Source of the DNA: Acinetobacter baylyi DSM 14961 = CIP 107474
GTDB lineage: Bacteria; Pseudomonadota; Gammaproteobacteria; Pseudomonadales; Moraxellaceae
Length of the DNA: 64,000 nucleotides
Assembly: GCF_000368685.1 (NCBI RefSeq)
Contig: NZ_KB849626.1
Coordinates: 168,436 to 232,435 of the forward strand
Direction of reading: 5' to 3'
How positions within the stretch are numbered: position 1 is the first letter of the stretch; each line of letters opens with the position of its first letter. The notes beneath the pieces are model-generated. The model was not told the DNA's origin. It saw nothing but the letters and a program-made list of their open reading frames with translations, and ran no database searches. Shown here in pieces: positions 56,100 through 64,000 of the stretch. The translations under genes and the position numbers were made by a program.

Positions 56100-59000
56100 A
56101 TGAATCCGTCCCGTTTGTTTATCCAGCGACCAGTGGCGACCACACTGGTGATGATCGCAATTTTTTTGTGTGGGCTGGTGTCCTGGAAATTTTTACCTGT
56201 GGCGTCTTTGCCAGCCGTAGATTATCCAACCATGCAGGTGACGACGGTATATCCTGGGGCGAGTCCAGAGGTGATAGCCTCTACCATTACTGCACCACTG
56301 GAACGCCAGTTTGGTCAGATGCCTGGTTTAAGCCAAATGTCATCGACCAGTTCTAATGGGGCTTCGGTCATTACATTGCAGTTTAATCTCAATCTGGGGT
56401 TGGACGTTGCCGAGCAAGAAGTACAGGCAGCAATTAACGCCTCTAATAATTTACTACCTTCCGATCTACTGACACCACCGACCTATAGCAAAGTGAACCC
56501 TGCTGATAAGCCAATTATGACCATCGCTATCAGCTCAAAAGAAATGCCGATCACCAAGCTGGAAGATTTGGTAGATACGCGCTTAGCACAACAGCTCTCC
56601 CAAGTGAGCGGAGTGGGGCTGATTAGCGTGAGTGGTGGTCAGCGCCCTGCGGTACGCTTACAGGTGAACTCTACTGCACTGGCGAATATGGGTTTGACGC
56701 TAGAAGATGTACGTACTGCGGTTACGGCAGCCAATGTAAATCAGGCCAAAGGAACCATCAGTGGCAGTGTTCAGTCATCTACAATTGATGGTAATGATCA
56801 GTTGCATACCGCAGATGATTATAAAAACCTGATTATTGCCTATAAAAATGGTGCGCCGATTCGAATGTCGGACATTGCCTCGACCATTGACTCTGCCGAG
56901 AATACCCGCTTGGCGGCTTGGGTTGGGCATCGCAATCATGATGCTGCAACACAAAGCCCAGCCATTATTATTAATGTACAACGCCAACCCAATGCCAATG
57001 TCATTCAGGTAGCCAATCAGATCAAACAAATTTTGCCGCAACTGCAAAGTAGCTTTCCACAATCGGCTAAAGTAGAAATCTTAAGTGACAGTACCCGTAC
57101 CATTCAGGCTTCGCTGAATGATGTCGAATTTGAACTGCTACTGGCGATGGTTTTGGTGATTGTGGTGGTGTTTCTATTTTTACGCAGTTTACGTGCGACG
57201 TTTATTCCCGCAGTCGCATTACCCCTTTCACTGGTCGGAACTTTCGCTGTGATGTATCTGCTGGGGTTTTCAGTCGATAATTTAAGTTTGATGGCACTGA
57301 CCATTGCCACGGGGTTTGTGATTGATGATGCCATTGTGATGATTGAAAACATTTCTCGCTATATCGAACAGGGCGAGTCGCCCATGCAGGCGGCATTAAA
57401 AGGTTCGGAGCAAATTGCTTTCACCATTATTTCACTCACCATTTCATTGATTGCGGTGCTTATTCCACTGTTGTTTATGGGGGATGTGGTTGGGCGTTTG
57501 TTTCGTGAGTTTGCGATTACACTGGCTGTTTCCATTTTAATTTCTGCTTTTATTTCTTTAACCCTGACTCCGATGTTGTCTGCCAGATTACTCAAGTATA
57601 CGCCTGAAGCAGAACAGGGGCGTTTTTATCATGTCATGGGAGATTTTTTTGACAAACTGATCGGCTGGTACGCCACTGCATTACGCTGGGTATTGGCACG
57701 GCAAGGTTTATTCCTGGTGGTCACCATTGCGACCTTTGTATTTACGGTCATGTTGTATGTTTTTATTCCAAAAGGTTTTTTTCCTGTTCAGGATACGGGA
57801 CAAGTTATTGCGATAACGGAAGCAGACCAGACCACATCGTTTCAGGCAATGCGTGTTAAGCAGCAGCAAGTCGCTAACATTATTCTGCATGACCCAGCAG
57901 TGGACAGTATCTCTTCTTTTATTGGGGTTGATGGTAGCAATAGCGCTTTAAATATGGGGCGTATTCTGATTAATCTCAAAGATAAATCGGATCGAGCAGA
58001 TATTCAGACAGTTATTCAGGATTTGCAGCAACGGCTGAATCAGGCGCAAGGAATGACCGTATATCTACAGCCTGCGCAGGATTTAACGATCGATGCGAGG
58101 CAGAGTCGGACACAGTATCAGTTTACCTTGCAGTCAACCAGCGCAGATCATTTGGCAAAATGGGTACCTACCTTGATGCAGGCGTTGGCACAACGTCCCG
58201 AACTGAATCATCTGGCAAGCGACTGGCAAAATAAGGGCTTGCAGGTTTATGTCGATATCAACCGCGATGCTGCTGCACAATACGGCATTACTACAGCAGG
58301 CATCGATAATATTCTTTACGATGCCTTTGGCCAAAGACTGATTAGTACGATTTTTACGCAAACCAATCAATATCACGTTGTACTGGGGTTATCTGGACAA
58401 GATCAGAATGGATTACAGGCATTACAAAATTTATATATCCCTTCCAGTCATGGCACGCCTATACGCTTGAGTAGCATTGCCAGTATTCAACCCAGAAGCA
58501 CCTTGCTTGAAGTCAATCATTTAGGGCAATTTCCAACCGCAACGGTGTCGTTTGATACAGCAGCAGGGGTTTCACTACAACAAGCCGTACAGGCAGTCAA
58601 AGATACCGAACAACAATTAAAGATGCCTGGCAGCCTAATGACGCAGTTTCAAGGCGCAGCTTTGGCCTTTCAAGCTTCGCTGAGCAGTACCGTCTGGTTA
58701 ATTGTTGCAGCGATTGTGGTGATGTACATTATTTTGGGGGTGTTATATGAAAGCTTTATTCATCCATTAACCATTTTATCGACCTTGCCATCGGCAGGGA
58801 TTGGTGCGTTGCTGGCATTGGTATTATCTCATAATGATCTGAATATCATTGCCATTATCGGGATTGTATTGCTGATCGGAATCGTCAAAAAAAATGCCAT
58901 CATGATGATTGATTTTGCCTTAGATGCAGAGCGACACCAAGGGCTGACCCCAATCGAGTCTATTTATCAAGCCTGTTTATTACGCTTTAGGCCTATTTTA

Positions 59001-59261
59001 ATGACCACTATGGCAGCATTGCTGGGTGCTGTACCGTTAGTGATTGGCTCGGGCATAGGGTCAGAGTTAAGGCATCCTTTGGGAATTACCATGATTGGTG
59101 GTCTGATTGTGAGCCAGTTACTTACTTTATTTACAACACCTGTGGTGTATTTGGCCTTTAATCATTTAGCACAAAAGATCAGAGGGACGCATCGACCAGA
59201 CAAGTCTGCCAGTGACTTGGCACCTTACAAACATTTTAAGTCACAGGCGGATGAGGTATGA
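56100..59261 (+). CDS. mdtB: RND efflux pump subunit, MdtB-like
   Basis: This 1053-residue proton-driven exporter has the RND layout of 12 membrane helices and two large periplasmic loops. It starts [20 protein letters not shown]. The proton-relay pair is in helix four ([17 protein letters not shown]). [23 protein letters not shown] and the C-terminal [19 protein letters not shown] are standard. The ATG at 56100 is preceded by GGAG; the open frame also has GTG and TTG just upstream. In E. coli MdtB and MdtC form a heterotrimer exporting bile salts and novobiocin. It overlaps the next pump gene by four bases. Confidence 0.92.
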   Translation: MNPSRLFIQRPVATTLVMIAIFLCGLVSWKFLPVASLPAVDYPTMQVTTVYPGASPEVIASTITAPLERQFGQMPGLSQMSSTSSNGASVITLQFNLNLGLDVAEQEVQAAINASNNLLPSDLLTPPTYSKVNPADKPIMTIAISSKEMPITKLEDLVDTRLAQQLSQVSGVGLISVSGGQRPAVRLQVNSTALANMGLTLEDVRTAVTAANVNQAKGTISGSVQSSTIDGNDQLHTADDYKNLIIAYKNGAPIRMSDIASTIDSAENTRLAAWVGHRNHDAATQSPAIIINVQRQPNANVIQVANQIKQILPQLQSSFPQSAKVEILSDSTRTIQASLNDVEFELLLAMVLVIVVVFLFLRSLRATFIPAVALPLSLVGTFAVMYLLGFSVDNLSLMALTIATGFVIDDAIVMIENISRYIEQGESPMQAALKGSEQIAFTIISLTISLIAVLIPLLFMGDVVGRLFREFAITLAVSILISAFISLTLTPMLSARLLKYTPEAEQGRFYHVMGDFFDKLIGWYATALRWVLARQGLFLVVTIATFVFTVMLYVFIPKGFFPVQDTGQVIAITEADQTTSFQAMRVKQQQVANIILHDPAVDSISSFIGVDGSNSALNMGRILINLKDKSDRADIQTVIQDLQQRLNQAQGMTVYLQPAQDLTIDARQSRTQYQFTLQSTSADHLAKWVPTLMQALAQRPELNHLASDWQNKGLQVYVDINRDAAAQYGITTAGIDNILYDAFGQRLISTIFTQTNQYHVVLGLSGQDQNGLQALQNLYIPSSHGTPIRLSSIASIQPRSTLLEVNHLGQFPTATVSFDTAAGVSLQQAVQAVKDTEQQLKMPGSLMTQFQGAALAFQASLSSTVWLIVAAIVVMYIILGVLYESFIHPLTILSTLPSAGIGALLALVLSHNDLNIIAIIGIVLLIGIVKKNAIMMIDFALDAERHQGLTPIESIYQACLLRFRPILMTTMAALLGAVPLVIGSGIGSELRHPLGITMIGGLIVSQLLTLFTTPVVYLAFNHLAQKIRGTHRPDKSASDLAPYKHFKSQADEV

Positions 59262-62200
59262 GTATTTCAACGCCTTTTATCCGCCGTCCAGTCGCAACTA
59301 CTTTATTAAGTCTGGGACTGGTTTTACTGGGGATACTGGCTTTTAATATTTTGCCTGTGGCTTCACTGCCACGAGTCGATTTTCCAACAATTTCGGTGAC
59401 AGCAAAACAGGCGGGTGCCAGTCCAGAAGTGATGGCTGCAACCGTGGCAACACCTTTGGAGCGAAACTTAGGCCGTATTGCGGGAGTAAATGAGATTACC
59501 TCCGCAAGCTCATTGGGAACCACGCGAATTACTTTACAGTTCGATCTTAATCGGGATATCAATGGCGCAGCTCGTGATGTACAGGGCGCCATCAATGCTT
59601 CACTTGCCTCGTTACCCTCAGGTTTGCAAAATAATCCGACCTATCGCAAGGCCAATCCTGCTGATGCACCCATCATGATTTTGGCATTGACCTCTAAAAC
59701 CTTGTCGCGTGGGCAAATCTACGATGCCGCGGATACCATTTTAGGGCAAAAGCTTTTGCAAATTGATGGGGTTGGAGATGTCAATATTGGAGGGTCGGCA
59801 CAGCCCGCAGTACGTGTTGAATTAAATCCAAGTCAATTGGCACATTATGGTATTGGGCTAGATGCGGTGCGTTCAGCGATTACTTCCACCAATGCCAATC
59901 GCCCTAAAGGTTTTGTTGAGCAGAAAAATCAGCTTTGGGAAGTCAAGGCCAATGATCAGGCGAGGCAGGCGGCCGATTTTATTCCGCTTATTGTCAGTTA
60001 TAAAAACGGTGCTGCTATACGCATCTCGGATGTTGCCCAAGTACAAGATTCTATATTAGACCGTCACAATGCGGGCTATTACGCCGACCAACCCGCAGTC
60101 TTGATGATGGTATTCAAACAACCCAATGCCAATGTGATTGAGACTATTCAGCGCATTAGAGACACCTTGCCGACATTGCAGCAGGCCTTACCCTCACAAA
60201 TTGAAATTCACACCGCAGTTGATCGTAGTAAGACCATTCAAGCCTCGTTGCGGGAGATTGAACGCACCCTGCTGATTGCGGTGATGTTAGTGATTATGGT
60301 GGTGTTTGTTTTCTTGAGAAATGGCCGCGCCACATTGATTCCTGCAATAACGGTGCCGATCTCGCTGATTGGCACCTTCGGCCTCATGTATGCGTCAGGT
60401 TTTTCTCTAAATAATATTAGTTTAATGGCGCTAACCATTGCGACAGGCTTTGTGGTAGACGATACCATTGTGGTATTAGAAACGATTTCAAGACGCATAG
60501 AGGAAGGCTTAAGCCCGATGCAGGCTGCAATCACGGGGGCAAAAGAAGTCAGTTTTACCGTGGTATCCATGAGTATTTCCTTAATTGCAGTATTTGTTCC
60601 AATTTTATTGATGGGCGGAATAGTTGGACGTTTGTTTCATGAATTTGCCATGACATTAACTTACGCCATTTTAATTTCGATGCTGGTTTCACTTACCACC
60701 ACGCCGATGCTATGTGCATGGTGGTTGAAATCGCGTCAAATCAAACAGATGAGGCCTGAACTATTAAAAATAGAGCGTTCCGAAACGACTCCCATCAGCA
60801 ACAGTGAAATGCTTCTGGTCGCATCAGACGATGAATATTTAAAACAACAAGGTCTTTTTGGTCGAATGACCTTGCTATATAAGCGGAGTCTGGCGATTGC
60901 ACTGCAATACAAGGCCATGACGCTGATTATTTTCATTTTTACCATTGGACTGAATGTTTATTTATATATCGTGGTACCTAAAGGATTTTTTCCGCAGCAG
61001 GATACTGGGGTAATGATGGGTTCTTTGGTGGCAGATCAGAATATTTCTTTTGATGCCATGAATACGAAGCTTAAACACGATATGGCAGTGATTGGGAAAG
61101 ATCCCGCTGTTGATCATGTGATGGGAACAATAAGTGGCTCGCAAATGAACCGTGCCAATTTATTTTTAGCATTAAAACCGTTAAGTGAGCGAACGGATCA
61201 TCCTGATCAGATTATGGCACGCTTGCGCAAAGCGCTTAAATATGAGGCAGGAACAAGATTTACCTTGAGACCTGTGCAGGATATTAATGTCGGTGGGCGC
61301 TCTAGCGATGCGAGTTATCAATATACCTTGCAAGGTGATGATCTAAACACTTTACGCAGTTGGACACCTAAAATTCAGGCTGCGTTGAGTAAGCTTCCTG
61401 CCTTGACTGATGTTTCAAGTGATCAAGATGTAAAAGGCTTGGAAACCAAATTGATCTTTGATCATGACAAAATGAAATCGTTGGGCATTACTCAGTCTCA
61501 GGTCGATAGCACCTTAAATGATGCCTTTGGACAAAGGCAGGTATCGACAATTTATAACGCCATGAACCAATACCATGTTGTGATGGAAGTTGCTCCTGAG
61601 TATGCGCAAACCGTCGAGGCGCTGCGTGGTATTTATGTGCAAAATAATGCAGGGCAGTCCATTCCGTTATCGACATTTAGTACATGGCAGGCTGCAAATA
61701 CGTCACTGTCTGTCAATCATCAAGGTTTATTTGCTGCCAGTACCATTACCTTTAACCTGAATCCAGGCTATTCATTGTCCGATGCAACGGTTCAGATTAA
61801 TCAGGCCATGAATTTGTTACAGGTTCCAAGCTCGGTACGTGGCAGTTTTCAAGGTTCGGCCAAAGCTTTTCAAGCGTCGCTAAGCGCCGAGCCACTCTTG
61901 ATTTTGGCTGCGATTATCGTGATTTATATTGTGCTTGGCATTTTATATGAAGATTTTGCTCATCCTTTAACGATTCTCTCGACCTTGCCATCAGCAGGTC
62001 TTGGTGCCTTAATTGCGCTAGTTCTATTCAACATGGAATTTAGTGTGATTGCCTTGATTGGGATTTTATTGTTGATCGGAATTGTAAAGAAAAATGCAAT
62101 TATGATGATTGATGTAGCGTTAACCTTGCAACGACAACAAAAATTGCCGCCTGAAATTGCCATTCTAGATGCTTCAGTTCTACGTTTTCGGCCCATCATA

Positions 62201-62434
62201 ATGACCACGCTTGCAGCGTTATTTGGAGCCTTGCCTCTAGCTTTGGGCCGTGGTGATGGAGCCGAGTTACATATCCCCTTGGGTGTGTCGATTGTGGGAG
62301 GCTTGATAATTAGCCAGATCTTGACGCTATATAGCACGCCTGTGATGTATTTATATATCGATCAGTTCAGTCGATGGGGAAGACGCAAGCTGCAACATAT
62401 CTTCCCAGCCAAATCATTAAGTTTGAAAAAATAA
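59258..62434 (+). CDS. mdtC: RND efflux pump subunit, MdtC-like
   Basis: This 1058-residue RND transporter is paired with the upstream one, as in MdtBC. It begins [20 protein letters not shown]; the helix-four relay residues are in [20 protein letters not shown], and the C-terminal [16 protein letters not shown] segment matches its partner. It carries an insertion of about 30 residues near the middle (about 490-530, rich in Glu and Ser) not seen in the upstream pump. The start codon overlaps the mdtB stop (ATGA). The 15-base gap to the outer membrane factor gene keeps all four genes on one transcript. Confidence 0.92.
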   Translation: MSISTPFIRRPVATTLLSLGLVLLGILAFNILPVASLPRVDFPTISVTAKQAGASPEVMAATVATPLERNLGRIAGVNEITSASSLGTTRITLQFDLNRDINGAARDVQGAINASLASLPSGLQNNPTYRKANPADAPIMILALTSKTLSRGQIYDAADTILGQKLLQIDGVGDVNIGGSAQPAVRVELNPSQLAHYGIGLDAVRSAITSTNANRPKGFVEQKNQLWEVKANDQARQAADFIPLIVSYKNGAAIRISDVAQVQDSILDRHNAGYYADQPAVLMMVFKQPNANVIETIQRIRDTLPTLQQALPSQIEIHTAVDRSKTIQASLREIERTLLIAVMLVIMVVFVFLRNGRATLIPAITVPISLIGTFGLMYASGFSLNNISLMALTIATGFVVDDTIVVLETISRRIEEGLSPMQAAITGAKEVSFTVVSMSISLIAVFVPILLMGGIVGRLFHEFAMTLTYAILISMLVSLTTTPMLCAWWLKSRQIKQMRPELLKIERSETTPISNSEMLLVASDDEYLKQQGLFGRMTLLYKRSLAIALQYKAMTLIIFIFTIGLNVYLYIVVPKGFFPQQDTGVMMGSLVADQNISFDAMNTKLKHDMAVIGKDPAVDHVMGTISGSQMNRANLFLALKPLSERTDHPDQIMARLRKALKYEAGTRFTLRPVQDINVGGRSSDASYQYTLQGDDLNTLRSWTPKIQAALSKLPALTDVSSDQDVKGLETKLIFDHDKMKSLGITQSQVDSTLNDAFGQRQVSTIYNAMNQYHVVMEVAPEYAQTVEALRGIYVQNNAGQSIPLSTFSTWQAANTSLSVNHQGLFAASTITFNLNPGYSLSDATVQINQAMNLLQVPSSVRGSFQGSAKAFQASLSAEPLLILAAIIVIYIVLGILYEDFAHPLTILSTLPSAGLGALIALVLFNMEFSVIALIGILLLIGIVKKNAIMMIDVALTLQRQQKLPPEIAILDASVLRFRPIIMTTLAALFGALPLALGRGDGAELHIPLGVSIVGGLIISQILTLYSTPVMYLYIDQFSRWGRRKLQHIFPAKSLSLKK

Positions 62435-62449
62435 GAAAAGGACAATCAT

Positions 62450-63895
62450 ATGCATCAGTTTTTCTCATTACAGATCCGAGTTAAACCTTCTAAGTTGCTC
62501 AGTGCCTTTTCTTTAGGTGTCATGGGGGTATTGTCAGGTTGTCAAATAGTGAAACCAGAACCCAGTGCGCAACTGAATATACAGGCACAATTCTCTCAAC
62601 CTGCTCAATATGGATTAGATGCCAAAAAATGGGAAACTGAAGATTGGAAAATTGCTGTGCCAAGTGATCAGCTGCCAAGAGGAGAATGGTGGCAAATTTT
62701 TCAGGATACCCAGTTAAATCAATTGGTCGAACAATTGAATCGTGAAAATGCTTCAATTGCTCAATATGAAGCCCAATACCGTCAAGCTACAGCATTACTC
62801 AATCAAGCTACCGCGAGTACCAAACCAACTGTGACAGGAAATACGAATGTTACGCGGGCAAAATCTGGTGAGAGTGCTACAACCGCAAACTATAACATGG
62901 GACTAAATGCCAGTTGGGAACCTGATTTTTGGGGCAAAGTCCGCCAAAATATATGGGTGAATCAGGATAAAGCCCAAGCAAGTGAAGCCGAACTCAATTC
63001 GATTCGCCTGAGTATGCAGGCACAATTAACCACCAGCTATCTACAATGGGTGATTCTGGGATTTCAGCTACAATCACAGCAAGAGAGCCTGAAAAACCTG
63101 CAAAAATTTTTGCAGCTCACACACAATCAATATCAAGCAGGGATTGTGGCATCAACGACAGTTGATCAGGCACAAAGCCAGTATCAAACTGCGCTCGCAA
63201 ATTATACCGAAATGCAATTGGCACAAATACAGTTACAGCATGCGATTGCGATGTTAATTGGACAGCCTCAAGATCAGTTGCAACTGATCCTGCCGAAAAC
63301 ATTACCTGTGCTGCCACAAATCCCTGTAAATTTACCTTCAAGTATTTTGCAGCGCCGTCCAGATGTGGCTGCCGCAGAAAGAACGATGGCCGCAGCAAAT
63401 GCACAGGTCGGTGTAGCAAAATTGGCAGTTTTCCCAGATTTCAGTCTAGGCGGAAATCTCGGTTATAAAAGTAGTAAATTAAGTAATTTATTCAGTGCAC
63501 CTAACTTTATCTGGTCTGTTGGGCCTACACTGGCAGCGACTTTATTTGATGGTGGACTGCGTCATGCACAAACAGAACAGGCCAAGGCAAGCTACGATGC
63601 AAGCGCCGCCGTGTATAAACAAACAGTGATGTCAGCGATTCAAAATGTTGAAGATAACATCGCTGCACAATATCTACTCTCGAAGGAAGTTGCACAGGAG
63701 CAACAGAGTTTAGCTGCTGCTACACGTGCCGAGCAGAGCACAACAAACCAATATAAAGCAGGTATTGTTGGGTATTTAAATGTACTCACTGCCCAGAATA
63801 ACCGCCTATCTGCTCAAAACAATGTATGGTCATTGACGAGTAAACAATATCAGACCACCGTCAATTTGATCAGCGCTATGGGCGGAAGTTTTTAA
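62450..63895 (+). CDS. RND outer membrane factor lipoprotein, NodT family
   Basis: This 481-residue TolC-like channel completes the efflux complex. It has a lipoprotein signal peptide with the lipobox LSGC near residue 30. GEWWQIFQDTQLNQLVEQ, the paired ATTANYNMGLNASWEPDFWGKVR strand, and ILQRRPDVAAAERTMAAANAQ are standard NodT/OprM features, and two helical repeats form the periplasmic tunnel. An AAAAGGA site precedes the ATG. E. coli mdtABC lacks its own channel gene and uses TolC, so a dedicated factor in the operon is typical of Pseudomonas and Acinetobacter versions. Confidence 0.92.
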   Translation: MHQFFSLQIRVKPSKLLSAFSLGVMGVLSGCQIVKPEPSAQLNIQAQFSQPAQYGLDAKKWETEDWKIAVPSDQLPRGEWWQIFQDTQLNQLVEQLNRENASIAQYEAQYRQATALLNQATASTKPTVTGNTNVTRAKSGESATTANYNMGLNASWEPDFWGKVRQNIWVNQDKAQASEAELNSIRLSMQAQLTTSYLQWVILGFQLQSQQESLKNLQKFLQLTHNQYQAGIVASTTVDQAQSQYQTALANYTEMQLAQIQLQHAIAMLIGQPQDQLQLILPKTLPVLPQIPVNLPSSILQRRPDVAAAERTMAAANAQVGVAKLAVFPDFSLGGNLGYKSSKLSNLFSAPNFIWSVGPTLAATLFDGGLRHAQTEQAKASYDASAAVYKQTVMSAIQNVEDNIAAQYLLSKEVAQEQQSLAAATRAEQSTTNQYKAGIVGYLNVLTAQNNRLSAQNNVWSLTSKQYQTTVNLISAMGGSF

Positions 63896-63940
63896 GTGAA
63901 ATATGATTGATCTGGTTTTTGATTTACAGGAAGATTTTTA

Positions 63941-64000
63941 GTGATTTAGTGATTTAGTGATTTAGTGATTTAGTGATTTAGTGATTTAGTGATTTAGTGA
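63941..64000. repeat. octamer tandem repeat GTGATTTA
   Basis: Seven and a half perfect copies of the 8-bp unit GTGATTTA start 46 bases after the efflux operon stop and run to the window end, so the array may be longer. The unit is not a multiple of three. It contains no spacers and is not a CRISPR array. No ORF covers it within the window. Confidence 0.95.

Noticed and set aside
63941..64000. CRISPR-like array
   Set aside because: The units are 8 bp, identical and contiguous, with no spacers and no cas genes in the window.

Overview
The window looks like chromosomal DNA of an Acinetobacter species. The strongest marker is the Omp33-36 (Omp34) family porin at 9630-10532. A divergent hybrid kinase/yjcH-actP pair, a gabP-gabR-gabTD cluster, an MFS-ssb pair and overall AT-rich composition agree with this. 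The species cannot be fixed from the sequence alone. No rRNA, CRISPR array, transposase or integrase is visible.

Layout. 0.4-13.3 kb is mostly core: a sodium-solute-symporter/hybrid histidine kinase (CrbS/MxtR type) divergent from the acetate uptake pair yjcH-actP, a small lipoprotein, a putative ion channel, a BetT-like choline/betaine transporter, the Omp33-36 porin and a membrane diguanylate cyclase. A 1-kb gap in front of the porin holds a well-formed candidate small RNA (11060-11157) and two tandem perfect hairpins. 13.3-14.6 kb is an orphan AT-rich gene with a HEPN-like motif. 14.7-35.8 kb is again core: uvrA, a small Fur-box gene, glpM-like, tenA, a TerC/DUF475 protein, an MFS exporter, ssb, the GABA catabolic cluster, pirin, an FAD oxidoreductase/methyltransferase pair, tRNA-Thr(TGT), a Kef-type antiporter and a DUF805 protein.

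35.8-54.5 kb is an accessory region. Its left edge carries a remnant that reads as a phage C4-type antisense RNA with a complementary target downstream. Then follow a GIY-YIG/DUF4357 protein, a DUF262/DUF1524 (GmrSD-like) protein, and a type I restriction-modification cluster in the order half-hsdS, hsdM, hsdS, hsdR. An XRE-ImmA/IrrE protease overlapping a DUF4411 PIN-like gene comes next. The region ends with a type VI secretion module: vgrG, a Tli4-like immunity lipoprotein and a lipase effector. A three-hairpin leader, starting at a good sigma-70 promoter, precedes the restriction-modification genes.

54.8-63.9 kb is a complete tripartite RND efflux operon (MdtA-like adaptor, two MdtB/MdtC-like pumps, outer membrane factor). 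The last 60 bases are an octamer tandem repeat that runs off the window.

How the genes fit together: the first block senses and takes up acetate; the gab block imports GABA and converts it to succinate under GabR, whose likely operators are seen as the same 24-bp-spaced direct repeats at both gab promoters; the 36-54 kb block attacks foreign DNA and rival cells. The least ordinary items are the three-hairpin leader, the hsdS with two nearly identical recognition domains beside an orphan half-hsdS, the ImmA/DUF4411 pair, the HEPN-like orphan and the candidate small RNA.
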